DNA from: Paenibacillus flagellatus
GTDB lineage: Bacteria; Bacillota; Bacilli; Paenibacillales; NBRC-103111
Direction of reading: 5' to 3'
DNA length: 64,000 bases
Assembly (NCBI RefSeq): GCF_003217775.1
Contig: NZ_QJVJ01000005.1
Span: forward strand, 186,001-250,000
Part shown: in pieces, positions 8,877-18,168 of the stretch
Layout of the letters: each line of letters starts with the position of its first letter
Numbering within the stretch: position 1 is the stretch's first letter
Translations under genes and position numbers: made by a program
Notes under the pieces: model-generated
The model's database searches: none
What the model was told of the DNA's origin: nothing
What the model saw: the letters and a program-made list of their open reading frames with translations, nothing else

Positions 8877-10676
8877 TTATTCCGTACGGTTCGGCTCGGT
8901 CGCCAGCACCGGGTGCAGCAGCTCGATCGTCGCACCCGCCCCGTCTCTCTCCGGGATGCGGAGGCCGTACGGTTCGCCGAAGTAAAGGTTCAGCCGCGCG
9001 TGCACGTTGCGCAGCCCGACGCCGCTCCGTTCCCCCGAATCGGGAGCGCCGGGGCTCAACAGCCGGGCTCGTACCGGCTCGGGAATGCCCGGTCCGTTGT
9101 CGCTGATTTCGAACCGTACCATCCCGTCCTTCCATTCGCCGCGAATGACGATTTTGATGCCCGAGCCGTCGGTCCGGCTGCGGATGCCGTGCTTGATCGC
9201 GTTTTCCACAAGCGGCTGGATGAGCAGACGCAGAAACGGGAGTCCGGCGATGTCCGCGTCCACCCCGTAGACGACCCGGATCGGCACCGCCTGGCGGGCG
9301 ATCTCGATGTTGACGTACTGCCGGACGTGCTCGATTTCCCGCTCCACGGTCGTCAGCTCCTTCCCGTCGTTCAAGCTGAGGCGGAGCAAATTGCCGAGCG
9401 AGCTTACCATCTCGCTGATGTCGTCGGCGCCGCGGCTTTCCGCCTTCCAGCGGATCGCTTCGAGCGTGTTGTACAGGAAGTGCGGGTTGATCTGATGCGT
9501 CAGCACCTGGAACTCCAGCTCTTTTTTGTCTTTGGCCGCTTTTTCCGCGTTTTGCACCAGCCGATCGATCCGCCGGACCATCGTATCGAATCCGCGGTAC
9601 AGCCAGCCGATCTCGTCCTGGCGGCGCGCCTGCGGCAAGCCCGGCGACGGGAAATCGCCCCGCTCCACTTTACTCATCGACCGGACGAGCCGCTGGATCG
9701 GGTTCGTGAATCGAACCGTGATGTAGACGACCGTGAAGACGGAGATCAGGAAGTAAAACAGGAGAAACAGGACGCTGATCCGCTCGATGCCCGAAACCGG
9801 CTGAGTCAGCACCGACAGCGGAACGAGGCTGACCAGCTTCCAGCCGTTGCTGCCGAGCGTCGTGAACGTGACCATGTGCTTCACGCCTTCCAGCTCGATC
9901 GTCTCCGAGCCGCGGACGCTGCCGGCCAGCAGCCTTGTCAGGTTCGACGATTTGACGCGGGTCCCGAGCCGCGACGCATCTTGGTGATACGCGATCGCAC
10001 CGTTCTCGTCGAGCAGCATCACCTGCTGGTTGGGCAGCATCTTCACCGGAGCGAGATAGTCCCCGAGCGTGCTTACCTTGATGTCGGCGGCGACGATGCC
10101 GCGAATGTCGGCTTGTCCGAGACTGTACAGCCGTTTGATTTTCGAAATGACCGGCTCGGCCGGAATCGTCGGCGTGTCCCGCGGCAGAAACAGCTGCCAA
10201 AACGGCGACCTCGTTTCTTTCGCCTGCCGGAACCACGGCTCGTTCTCGATGTCGATCCCGTTATAGATCGATTCGGTAAACGTCGGGAACCGCGAAGGCT
10301 CGATCGGAAACAGGCGGATCGAATAGGCGTGCGGGTTGCTGCTGAGCGAATTCGTCAGCTGGATGAGACGAAGGGCGAACTCCATCTCCTCCACCTTCGT
10401 CTTCGGCTCCTGACTGAGCAGCTCCTGGATTTCCGACGAAAACATCAGCTCGTTTTGGGCCGAGCCGACGAGATTCAAATAGTTGTCGAGCGTCTTGCCG
10501 TTTTTGTCGATCATGTCGAGCGATACGACGGAGCTGACGTTCTCGATCGCTTCCACCGATTTCGTGTAGGCGAAATACCCGATGAAGACGAACGGCAGGA
10601 CGATCACGACGAAGAACAGAAGCAGCACTTGATGACGGATCGAAAACCGGCTCCAGTCGCGCAGCCGGCTATTCAA
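8877..10676 (-). CDS. Sensor histidine kinase, YesM/LytS-like HisK type with cache-like sensor (599 aa)
   Basis: Membrane kinase of the AraC-type two-component systems that usually control carbohydrate uptake in Paenibacillus. Two membrane helices (about 16-37 and 300-323) flank a large extracellular cache-like sensor. HAMP follows, then the His_kinase motif QINPHFLYNTLEAIRWKAES with probable phospho-His399, and an HATPase domain with SDNGPGIP and SGVGLRN. The start is uncertain: TTG 10676 overlaps the upstream regulator stop at 10669 and avoids an N-terminus made of regulator shadow, whereas ATG 10772 would add 32 residues. It follows its response regulator. No transporter or sugar-binding protein adjoins, so the ligand is unknown. 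Confidence 0.9.
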   Translation of the reverse strand: MNSRLRDWSRFSIRHQVLLLFFVVIVLPFVFIGYFAYTKSVEAIENVSSVVSLDMIDKNGKTLDNYLNLVGSAQNELMFSSEIQELLSQEPKTKVEEMEFALRLIQLTNSLSSNPHAYSIRLFPIEPSRFPTFTESIYNGIDIENEPWFRQAKETRSPFWQLFLPRDTPTIPAEPVISKIKRLYSLGQADIRGIVAADIKVSTLGDYLAPVKMLPNQQVMLLDENGAIAYHQDASRLGTRVKSSNLTRLLAGSVRGSETIELEGVKHMVTFTTLGSNGWKLVSLVPLSVLTQPVSGIERISVLFLLFYFLISVFTVVYITVRFTNPIQRLVRSMSKVERGDFPSPGLPQARRQDEIGWLYRGFDTMVRRIDRLVQNAEKAAKDKKELEFQVLTHQINPHFLYNTLEAIRWKAESRGADDISEMVSSLGNLLRLSLNDGKELTTVEREIEHVRQYVNIEIARQAVPIRVVYGVDADIAGLPFLRLLIQPLVENAIKHGIRSRTDGSGIKIVIRGEWKDGMVRFEISDNGPGIPEPVRARLLSPGAPDSGERSGVGLRNVHARLNLYFGEPYGLRIPERDGAGATIELLHPVLATEPNRTE

Positions 10677-12300
10677 GATGGTTGCCCCGCTTGTTGCGGT
10701 ATTCGTGCGGCGTACAGCCGTACTTCTTCTTGAACAGCCGGGAGAAATGAACGGGGTCCTGGTACCCGACAAGGTAGCTGATCTGATACACCTTCAAGTT
10801 CAAATCCATCAACAGCTCCGTCGCCTTCCGCAGCCGGACGCCGGTCACGTACTCGAGGAAGCTCATGCCCGTTTCTTTCTTGAACAGCTTGCTCAGCCAG
10901 ACGGGCGTCACGTGCACTTGATCGGCCACCGTCTGGAGCGTCAGCATGTCGCCGTAATTCCGCTCGATCCACCGTTCCGCCGCATGAACGATCTGGCTGC
11001 GCGGCGCCAGCTGCTCCTGCATGCTTTCGGACGCCTGCAGCAGCCTTGCGGTCGCTTCCCGCTGGAGCGATTCGAGCGTATCGAACCGTTCGAGCTGCTC
11101 CCAGATCGCGATCGGATTTTTTTCCCACGACGTCTCCTTCCAGCCCAGCTTCTGCGCCGTACGGAACGTCTCGAGCAGCCATTCGAACGTAAGCTGCTGC
11201 AAATCTTTCGGATCGTGGACGTCCCGGCTTTTCGCCCAGTTCGGGTAATGCTCCATCGCCGCGCGGATATCGCGCTCCGTTCCGTACAGAAGCAGCTCGG
11301 TCAGCTGCTTCGGGCTGGCCAGCACGAGCTCCCCGTTTTTCTCCAAATAATCCGTATGCTCCTCGCTTGCCGCGATGCCTTTATAAATCTTATGGTAGTC
11401 AAGCGATTCGACGGCCCGGCGGTGCATCGGGTACAGCTGCTGCATCGTCCCCGGCTCCGGCGCCATCCCGACGCTTACGCCGACTTTGGCGTACTGCCCC
11501 GCCCGCTCGGCGGCCGCGAGCGTCGTGCCGGCCCAATCGTCCGGACGGCCGTCCCCGTCCGCCGGGTCCCCGAATACCGCCACCCAATGGTCAAGGCTGG
11601 ACCGGAACAAGACGTAGAAGGGCACCTCTTCCTTGAACAAATGGTCCAAAACGTTCCCGACGGCGAACAGCACCAGCTCCTTTTCGCCGGGCGGCTTCCC
11701 TTCCGTTAGCGCTTTCAAGTTGTCGATGCCGAATACCGCCAGCCGCAGCGGCTCCTTCGCCAGCCAGTCGAGCCCCGCCTGCCGCAGCTTCCGCTCCGTC
11801 CGTCCCCCGACGTCTTCGCGATACGACCGTTCGACCAGCTCCCGCATCGTCTCTTCGCGAAGCTTCGGAATGACTTGCACGAGGCTTTGGCGAAGAACCG
11901 TCTCGTCGCGGTCCCGTTCGCTCCGCTCCCGCCGCCTCTCGAGTGCGGCCGCGACGGCCCGGCCGAGCTCCTGCTTGTTGATCGGCTTGAGCAAATAGTC
12001 CGAGACGCCCAGCTTGAACGCCTCCTTGGCGAAATGAAAATCGTCGTAGCCGCTAATGACGATTACGTCGCCCGTATATCCGGTCCGGGACAGCCCGGCG
12101 ATCAGCTCCAGCCCGCTCATGCGCGGCATGCGGATATCGGTGACGATCAGCTCGGGCCCGAGCCGCGTCGCGAGCTCGAGCGCCGAGTCGCCGTCGTCGG
12201 CGGCGTCCACGTGCCGAACGCCCCATTCGGACCAAGGGATATGATGCACGAGCCCGTTGCGAATTTCTTTCTCGTCATCGACGACAAGTACCCGAACCAT
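10669..12300 (-). CDS. Response regulator with AraC-type output domain, YesN-like (543 aa)
   Basis: A receiver domain (1-120) with phosphoacceptor Asp55 in ELIVTDIRMP and the conserved Lys in LLKPIN is followed by a long middle region (about 130-430) typical of YesN-type proteins. At the C-terminus (about 440-540) is an AraC double helix-turn-helix containing YQISYLVGYQDPVHFSRLFK. It should activate sugar-uptake or polysaccharide genes when phosphorylated by the kinase encoded next. It is the first gene of the pair; the kinase start overlaps its stop. The promoter must lie in 12301-12500. The target operon is not in the window. Confidence 0.92.
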   Translation of the reverse strand: MVRVLVVDDEKEIRNGLVHHIPWSEWGVRHVDAADDGDSALELATRLGPELIVTDIRMPRMSGLELIAGLSRTGYTGDVIVISGYDDFHFAKEAFKLGVSDYLLKPINKQELGRAVAAALERRRERSERDRDETVLRQSLVQVIPKLREETMRELVERSYREDVGGRTERKLRQAGLDWLAKEPLRLAVFGIDNLKALTEGKPPGEKELVLFAVGNVLDHLFKEEVPFYVLFRSSLDHWVAVFGDPADGDGRPDDWAGTTLAAAERAGQYAKVGVSVGMAPEPGTMQQLYPMHRRAVESLDYHKIYKGIAASEEHTDYLEKNGELVLASPKQLTELLLYGTERDIRAAMEHYPNWAKSRDVHDPKDLQQLTFEWLLETFRTAQKLGWKETSWEKNPIAIWEQLERFDTLESLQREATARLLQASESMQEQLAPRSQIVHAAERWIERNYGDMLTLQTVADQVHVTPVWLSKLFKKETGMSFLEYVTGVRLRKATELLMDLNLKVYQISYLVGYQDPVHFSRLFKKKYGCTPHEYRNKRGNHLE

Positions 12301-12471
12301 CGCGCCACTCTCCCGTCAACGAGTGTTTTCCCCCATTTTACCATTCGACTACGCCGCCTACTACCCATAATAACGGACGCGGCACCCTCATCCCATTTTA
12401 TCATACGGCGACCCGGCGACGGCTGGGACGGTTTTAAACTATTGCCGGTCATTTTTAAACGGACGCACGCG

Positions 12472-12505
12472 AAAAAGAGCCTTCCGCTCCGCGTCGCCGC
12501 GGCTC
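12472..12505 (-). terminator. Probable terminator downstream of the Gfo/Idh/MocA gene at 12528
   Basis: On the minus strand GAGCC and GGCTC pair around an inner CCGCG-GCGA-CGCGG hairpin, and a TTTTTC tract follows. The stem is interrupted, so this is only moderately supported. The rest of 12301-12527 shows no gene and must contain the promoter of the regulator at 12300. Confidence 0.45.
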
Positions 12506-12527
12506 GAAAGACTCTCTGCGATAACCG

Positions 12528-13613
12528 TCAAGGCAGCGCGATCTCGACCTCGCGCTTCAGCTCGGAGGAGCGCAGCACGCCGTCGATAATCGCCTGGTTG
12601 TACAAAATTTGCTCGCCCGGGATCGGGGCGCCCCGCCCTTCGCGGATGGCCGCGACGAAATCGCGCACCTTCTCATGGAACAGGTTGATCGAATGCTCCT
12701 TGACCGGTATCGGGCTCTCCGTATGATGGCCGAGCAGATCGTGAAACAGCGTGATGCTGCCCACCTTGCCGTCCCATACGCCGCTCCACGGCCCGACGCC
12801 GGCGGGCGTCACCTTCAGGCCGCCCTCGGAGCCGAGAAACATCGTCGCGCCGAGCGTATCCATATGCATCGCCCAGCTGATCTTGAAGTTGAGCGCGATG
12901 CCGCCCTCCAGCCGGACGAGCGCCACCCCGAAATCTTCGACGTCGAACCGCTCCGCCTCGCGATGGTAGCGCGGATTCGTGCCGAACAGGTTGGACGTGT
13001 ACGCGCTGACGGTGAGCGGCTTCGGATAGCCGAGCGCGTTCAGCGCCATGTCGAGCGAGTAGCAGCCGATGTCGGCCATCGCGCCGGCCCCCGCCAGCTC
13101 CTTGGAGATGAACGTGCCGCCCGGCATGCCGCGGCGCCGGCCGCCCCCGGTCTCGACGTAATAGACGCTGCCGAGCCGGCCGGACTGCACGATGTTTCGG
13201 ACGATGTCCATATTCGGGTCGTAGCGCGGCTGGAAGCCGATACTCAGCATGCTGCCCGTCCGCTTGCTCGTCTGCACCATGTCGATCGCCTCGTCGAGCG
13301 TGACGGACATCGGCTTCTCGAGCAGGACGTGCTTGCCGGCCTCCAGCGCGTCGACCGCCGTCCGGTGGTGCGCCTTGTTCGGCGTGCAGATGCTGACCCC
13401 GTCCAAATCGAGCGCGAGCAGCTCGCGGTGGTCTTCGAACGGTTGGGCGTCCTTCAGCTCGTCGCGGTCGATAAACTGCTGCGCCTTGCCCGGCACGACG
13501 TCGGCCACCGCCGCGATCTCCACGTGGTCCATCGTTTTGTAGGCGGCAGCATGGGCGCGGGCGATGCCGCCGCTGCCGATAATGCCGACCCGGATCGTCT
13601 TCGATACGGTCAT
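12528..13613 (-). CDS. Gfo/Idh/MocA-family NAD(P)-dependent oxidoreductase (361 aa)
   Basis: An N-terminal Rossmann domain opens with VGIIGSGGIARAHAAAY (about 8-24) and carries the family EKPMS motif with its catalytic-region Lys near 97, followed by the C-terminal alpha/beta dimerisation domain (about 130-355). Members oxidise or epimerise sugars and inositols using bound NAD(P); the substrate cannot be told. The ATG at 13613 overlaps the stop of the AraC gene (ATGA), so the two are translationally coupled. Together with the paralogue at 14665 it forms a three-gene sugar-related operon with no visible transporter. Confidence 0.9.
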   Translation of the reverse strand: MTVSKTIRVGIIGSGGIARAHAAAYKTMDHVEIAAVADVVPGKAQQFIDRDELKDAQPFEDHRELLALDLDGVSICTPNKAHHRTAVDALEAGKHVLLEKPMSVTLDEAIDMVQTSKRTGSMLSIGFQPRYDPNMDIVRNIVQSGRLGSVYYVETGGGRRRGMPGGTFISKELAGAGAMADIGCYSLDMALNALGYPKPLTVSAYTSNLFGTNPRYHREAERFDVEDFGVALVRLEGGIALNFKISWAMHMDTLGATMFLGSEGGLKVTPAGVGPWSGVWDGKVGSITLFHDLLGHHTESPIPVKEHSINLFHEKVRDFVAAIREGRGAPIPGEQILYNQAIIDGVLRSSELKREVEIALP

Positions 13614-14653
13614 GTCGAATGTTTCGCCTCGTTTCGCCTGGAATCCCGGTACGCGCCCGGGGTCGTGCCGAACCGCTTCTTGAATACGTAGTACAAGTAA
13701 TTCGCGCTGGAAAACCCTTGATCGAGCGCGATCCGCTCGATCGGCTCGTCGGAATCGAGCAGCGCCTCGCACACCCGCCCGAGCCGCACCTTCTCCACGT
13801 AGTCGCTGAACGAGCCCAGCCCGTTATCGCGAAAAATGCGCTGCAGCTGCCGTCCGCTGATGCGAAGCTTTTCCGCCACGTCCTCCAAGGCGATCGGCTT
13901 CGTCGAATTCGCCTGTATAAACCGGCTCGCCAGCTGAATCCGGTACGCGTTCATGTCCCGCGTCGGCAGCGCCGGCTCGGTTTGCTTGTCGCCGTAGGCG
14001 CGCACGGAACGGAGCAGGATTTGGATGATCGACTGCTTGACCGTCGTGTACAAACCCGTCTCGTTGTCGGCCCAGGCGCGGAAGGCGGTCATGAACCCGT
14101 CCATCGCCTTGTACCGGTCGACCTCCGGTCTGCGCGGCAGCTCCCGCAGCAGACGGACGCATTCCTCCGCCTCCTCGGCCTCCGAATCGGCTCCCCACGC
14201 CGGAACGGCACGGTCCGAACCGCCTTCTTCGCCGCCGTCCTCGTCCTCGTCCTCACGGAGCTTGACGATGTCGATATGGAGGCACAGCTCATCCATCCCT
14301 TCCCGTTCGTCCGCTTCCTGGCAATGCTCGACCCCGGGACCGGTCAAATAAAACATCCCCTCTTGAAACGGATGACGGATATTGTCCATAATGACGATCC
14401 CTTTGCCGCGGGGGATGAAATGAAATTCGAACTCGTCGTGCTGATGGAAGCCGATTACCTTGGAAGGAGCGAACGTCGTCCAATGGAACCGGAGAACGCG
14501 AAAGCCGTAGTCGCCCCACCGGAACCGGATATCGTGACGCTCCAGCTCGTTGTACCGTCCCTGCAAAAAGTCGAAGGCGTTCCGTTTGTCCGCGCGTTTG
14601 GACGGCGGCGCTTCCGTTCCCCCGCCGCCCCGTTCGGTGCGATCCGTCGCCAT
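13610..14653 (-). CDS. AraC-family regulator with N-terminal cupin sensor (347 aa)
   Basis: An N-terminal cupin-like domain (about 40-130, with WTTFAPSKVIGFHQHDEFEFHFI) would bind a sugar or other small ligand. The C-terminus (about 245-340) is an AraC DNA-binding domain with ALDQGFSSANYLYYVFKKRFG. Between them an acidic low-complexity run (EDEDEDGGEEGG, near 170) acts as linker. The start at 14653 has an AGGA site and lies 11 nt after the stop of the upstream oxidoreductase; longer readings in this frame only shadow that gene. Its stop overlaps the start of the next oxidoreductase. It probably autoregulates this small catabolic operon. Confidence 0.88.
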   Translation of the reverse strand: MATDRTERGGGGTEAPPSKRADKRNAFDFLQGRYNELERHDIRFRWGDYGFRVLRFHWTTFAPSKVIGFHQHDEFEFHFIPRGKGIVIMDNIRHPFQEGMFYLTGPGVEHCQEADEREGMDELCLHIDIVKLREDEDEDGGEEGGSDRAVPAWGADSEAEEAEECVRLLRELPRRPEVDRYKAMDGFMTAFRAWADNETGLYTTVKQSIIQILLRSVRAYGDKQTEPALPTRDMNAYRIQLASRFIQANSTKPIALEDVAEKLRISGRQLQRIFRDNGLGSFSDYVEKVRLGRVCEALLDSDEPIERIALDQGFSSANYLYYVFKKRFGTTPGAYRDSRRNEAKHST

Positions 14654-14664
14654 GCTCCTCGTCC

Positions 14665-15666
14665 TTACTGCGCCAGCTCGCTCAGCTTCACCGCTTGATT
14701 GCGGCGCGCCGACAAGTTGGACGCCTCCATCAGCTTCGTCAAGTCGAGCGCGAGACCGATGTTTTCTTCCGCGACCGTGCCGTCGACGATGTGGCGCACC
14801 CATTGCTGGATCGCGGACGGACGCGGGTCCGGCTGCTCCTTCACGGTCCACGATTTGGACGCCTCCTCGCCGAGCTTGGACGTGCGCAGCACGATCCGGT
14901 TGTCCGGCGTTCCGTACAGCAGCGATCCTTCCGTACCGTGAAGCTCCACCGTAAACGGCGAGAACCGGTTGACGAAGCCCGCTTCCACGATGCCGAGCGC
15001 GCCGTTCGGATAGCGGAGCACGGCGACCGCATTGTCTTCGACGTCCTTGCCCGTCACATACCCGTAGCTGGCCGTGACGCTCTCCGGCAAGCCGAGGAAC
15101 AGGCGCGCCAAGTACATCGGATGGCAGCCGAGGTCGATCAATGCGCCGCCTCCGGTCTGCTTCGCGTCGAAGAAGTGCGCCGGCAGCCAGTTCGCCGTCG
15201 CGCCGTTGTGCGAAAGCCGCGTCCGGACGAGCGTCAGCTCGCCGAGCAGCCCTTCCCGGAGCACGTCCTGAATCGCCAGCGTGTAGCTGTCGTTCAGACG
15301 CGGAAGCGATACCGTCAGCTTGACGCCCGCCTTGTCGACGGCGGCGACGATTTCGTTCGCCTCGCGGAGCGTAATCGCCAGCACCTTCTCCGTGAAAATA
15401 TGTTTGCCGGCGTTCGCCGCTTTCACCATAACGTCGCGATGCATATCGGAAGGCGTATCCACGACGACGGCGTCGATGTCCGGCTGCGCGAGCAGCTCGT
15501 CCAGCGACTCGTAGAAGCGGACGCCCCGTTCCTGCGCTTCCTTCCGTCCGCGCTCGGGCTGCTCGTCCCATACCGCCACGATTTCCGTCTCGGGATGCTC
15601 GGTAATTTGTTTGGCGTAATCTCTCGCATGAACGTGCCAGAAACTTAACATGGCCACTCGAATCAC
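14665..15666 (-). CDS. Gfo/Idh/MocA-family oxidoreductase (333 aa)
   Basis: A Rossmann-fold dehydrogenase whose nucleotide-binding loop is atypical: VIRVAMLSFWHVHARDYAKQ has no GxGxxG. The family EKV motif sits near residue 94 (HIFTEKVLAIT), and the C-terminal Gfo domain has GGGALIDLGCHPMY near 180. Some sugar-acid and inositol enzymes of this superfamily show the same HVHA start. The GTG start at 15666 lies nine bases after AAGGAGT; an upstream ATG at 15708 lacks a good site. First gene of the operon with an AraC regulator and a second oxidoreductase, so the two enzymes may act in sequence. Confidence 0.88.
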   Translation of the reverse strand: MIRVAMLSFWHVHARDYAKQITEHPETEIVAVWDEQPERGRKEAQERGVRFYESLDELLAQPDIDAVVVDTPSDMHRDVMVKAANAGKHIFTEKVLAITLREANEIVAAVDKAGVKLTVSLPRLNDSYTLAIQDVLREGLLGELTLVRTRLSHNGATANWLPAHFFDAKQTGGGALIDLGCHPMYLARLFLGLPESVTASYGYVTGKDVEDNAVAVLRYPNGALGIVEAGFVNRFSPFTVELHGTEGSLLYGTPDNRIVLRTSKLGEEASKSWTVKEQPDPRPSAIQQWVRHIVDGTVAEENIGLALDLTKLMEASNLSARRNQAVKLSELAQ

Positions 15667-15846
15667 GGCGAATCCACTCCTTCGGTTTGGACTGAAAAAA
15701 TACGACACCTTCTACAAAATACCACAGTTCCGCCCAGTTGATTAGTTCTATTTTGTGACAACCATACTCCGATATTGCGACATCAGCACATTCTCCGCCA
15801 CCTTGGAACGGCGGAAGAACGGCCGTCTTCGCGGGCGGCGGCGGAT

Positions 15847-15875
15847 AAAAAAAGAAGAGCGGCTATGCGCTCTTC
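15847..15875 (-). terminator. Terminator downstream of the UDP-glucose dehydrogenase gene
   Basis: A perfect 8-bp stem GAAGAGCG / CGCTCTTC with a 6-nt loop is followed by seven T residues on the minus strand. The rest of the 250-bp gap (15667-15916) holds the unresolved promoter of the oxidoreductase operon. Confidence 0.92.
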
Positions 15876-15916
15876 CCGCAGGCTCCTTTCGGCGAAGCCC
15901 CTTGCCGTCGTTTTCG

Positions 15917-17233
15917 TTACGTCCCGCTCGCCGGCTCGGCCGGGATGCCGACCCCGACGTAGCGGAAGCCGCGCGCCCGCATCGCTTCCGGCTCGAACGC
16001 ACGCCGCCCGTCGAGCACGACCGGCGCGGTCATGAGCCGCTTGACGCGGTCGAGATCGAGCGCGGCGACCTGCGGCCACTCCGTCGTCACGACGATCGCG
16101 TCCGCGCCGGCGATCGCGCCGTACGGCTCGTCGAACAGCTCGACGTCCGGCAGATGCCGCCGCGCGTTCGCCGTCGCCACGGGATCGTAGGCTCGCACGT
16201 CCGCTCCCTTGTCATGAAGCAGACGGATGATGTCGATCGCCGGCGCGTCGCGCACGTCGTCCGTGTGCGGCTTGAACGCCAAGCCAAGCACGGCGACCCG
16301 CTTGCCGGCGAGCGACCCGCCGAGCGTCCGCTCGACCGCGTTGGCGAACCGGATGCGCTGCATCGCGTTGACGTGCACGGCGGCGCGCAGTATTTGGAAG
16401 TCGTACTCGACGTTCTCGGCGATGCGCAGCTGCGCTTTCGTATCTTTCGGAAAGCAGGAGCCCCCGTAGCCGATGCCCGCGTTCAAGAAATGGGGGCCGA
16501 TGCGGCGGTCCGCCCCGATGCCCCGCGCGACGGACCGAATGTCGGCGCCCACTTTCTCGCAGACGTTGGCCACCTCGTTAATGAACGATATCTTGACCGC
16601 GAGAAACGCGTTGGCCGCATACTTGATCAGCTCGGCGCTTTCGCGGTCGGTCATCTGGACCGGCCGGCCGAACGGTTCGTACAGCCCGGCCAGCCGCTCC
16701 CCGGCCTCCGGGTCGGCGCAGCCGATCACGATCCGGTCGGCCTCGAACGTGTCGCGTATGGCCGAGCCTTCGCGCAAAAACTCGGGGTTCGAGACGACGT
16801 CGACCTTTACGGGCCGCGGAAGCGCCCGGGCGACGAGCCGTTCCGCCTTGCGCGCCGTGCCGACCGGCACCGTGCTTTTGATGGCGAACAGCTTGGGCGT
16901 GCGCGTATGCGCGGCCGCCTCGGCCACCGCCTCGAACAGCGGCCCGGTATCGACGTCGCCGTTCGCGAGCGGCGGAGTGCCGACGGCAAACAGGACGACG
17001 TCCGACGACGCCACCGCCTCCGCCGCATCGGAGGCGAACCGGAGCCGTCCGGCTTCCGCGTTCGCCCGGACGAGCTCCTCGAGCCCCGGTTCGTATATCG
17101 GCACGACGCCTGTGCGCAGCCGTCCGATCTTCACCTCGTCCCGATCGGCGCAGACGACCCGATGGCCCGCCTCCGCCAAGCAAGCTCCCGTTACGAGTCC
17201 GACGTATCCCGTTCCGATGACCGCCACGTTCAC
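15917..17233 (-). CDS. ugd: UDP-glucose 6-dehydrogenase (438 aa)
   Basis: Oxidises UDP-glucose to UDP-glucuronate with 2 NAD+, a precursor for acidic exopolysaccharide, teichuronic acid or glucuronosyl lipids. The Rossmann motif GTGYVG is at the N-terminus, the central domain has the catalytic GYGGSCFPKD with Cys near 260, and the C-terminal UDP-binding domain contains LGLAFKPHTDDVRDAP. The start is given at GTG 17233 (protein opens MNVAVIGTGYVGL, as in the family); TTG 17236 is one codon longer. The gene lies 38 nt behind galU, whose product makes its substrate, and ends at a terminator. TuaD in B. subtilis is the same type. Confidence 0.95.
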   Translation of the reverse strand: MNVAVIGTGYVGLVTGACLAEAGHRVVCADRDEVKIGRLRTGVVPIYEPGLEELVRANAEAGRLRFASDAAEAVASSDVVLFAVGTPPLANGDVDTGPLFEAVAEAAAHTRTPKLFAIKSTVPVGTARKAERLVARALPRPVKVDVVSNPEFLREGSAIRDTFEADRIVIGCADPEAGERLAGLYEPFGRPVQMTDRESAELIKYAANAFLAVKISFINEVANVCEKVGADIRSVARGIGADRRIGPHFLNAGIGYGGSCFPKDTKAQLRIAENVEYDFQILRAAVHVNAMQRIRFANAVERTLGGSLAGKRVAVLGLAFKPHTDDVRDAPAIDIIRLLHDKGADVRAYDPVATANARRHLPDVELFDEPYGAIAGADAIVVTTEWPQVAALDLDRVKRLMTAPVVLDGRRAFEPEAMRARGFRYVGVGIPAEPASGT

Positions 17234-17271
17234 CAAGCCCCATCACGCTCCCGCCTCGATTTGACCGCGCG

Positions 17272-18168
17272 TTACGTTCCCGCCTGCGTCCCCCAACCGT
17301 CGACCAATGCCGTCAAATACCGCTTCACGTCATCCCGCAAATCGTCCCGGTTCAGGGCGTACTCGATCGTCGCCTCGATGTAGCCGAATTTGTCGCCGAT
17401 GTCGTACCGCTTCCCTTCGATCGGATAAGCGATCATCGGCTTGTCGGCGTTCAGCATGCGCAGCGCGTCGGTCAGCTGAATTTCCCCGCCGCGGCCCGGC
17501 TTGCACTGCTCGAGCATGCGGAACACGTCCGGCTCGATAATGTACCGGCCGATGACGGCCATGTTCGACGGCGCCGATTCCCGGTCCGGCTTCTCGACCA
17601 AATCGCCGATCCGCGTCACCGGCGCCGGCACGTCGAGCCGCTCGGCCGGGGAGACGATGCCGTACTTGCTGACGTCTTCCCACGGCACGTTCTGCACGGC
17701 GATGACGGACGTCCGATGCCGGTCGTACAATTCGATCATCCGCTTCAGGCAGGGCGGGTCGGAGTCGATGATGTCGTCGCCGAGCAGCACCGCGAACGGT
17801 TCGTCGCCGATGAATTTCCTCGCGCAATAGACGGCGTGGCCGAGCCCGAGCGGCTGCTTTTGGCGAATGTAATGGATGTCGGCCATGTTCGAGATGTCCT
17901 GCACGATCCGGAGCAGATCGGAATTCGCCTTCTCCTCGAGCGTCGCCTCCAGCTCGACCGACTTGTCGAAATGGTCCTCGATCGCCCGCTTGTTGCGGCC
18001 GGTTACGATGATAATGTCCTCGATGCCGGATGCGATCGCTTCCTCCACGATATATTGGATGGCCGGCTTGTCGACGATCGGCAGCATTTCTTTCGGCTGC
18101 GCCTTCGTCGCCGGCAGGAAGCGGGTGCCGAGCCCTGCAGCGGGAATAATCGCTTTGCGTATCGTCAT
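17272..18168 (-). CDS. galU: UTP-glucose-1-phosphate uridylyltransferase (298 aa)
   Basis: Makes UDP-glucose from glucose-1-phosphate and UTP. The nucleotidyltransferase signature AAGLGTRFLPATKAQPKEM sits at residues 9-27, followed by KPAIQYIVEEA and the LLGDDI metal-site segment. Length matches GtaB/GalU. The ATG at 18168 overlaps the stop of the PHP gene (ATGA); the longer upstream reading is shadow of that gene. With ugd behind it the two form a UDP-glucuronate module. Confidence 0.95.
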   Translation of the reverse strand: MTIRKAIIPAAGLGTRFLPATKAQPKEMLPIVDKPAIQYIVEEAIASGIEDIIIVTGRNKRAIEDHFDKSVELEATLEEKANSDLLRIVQDISNMADIHYIRQKQPLGLGHAVYCARKFIGDEPFAVLLGDDIIDSDPPCLKRMIELYDRHRTSVIAVQNVPWEDVSKYGIVSPAERLDVPAPVTRIGDLVEKPDRESAPSNMAVIGRYIIEPDVFRMLEQCKPGRGGEIQLTDALRMLNADKPMIAYPIEGKRYDIGDKFGYIEATIEYALNRDDLRDDVKRYLTALVDGWGTQAGT

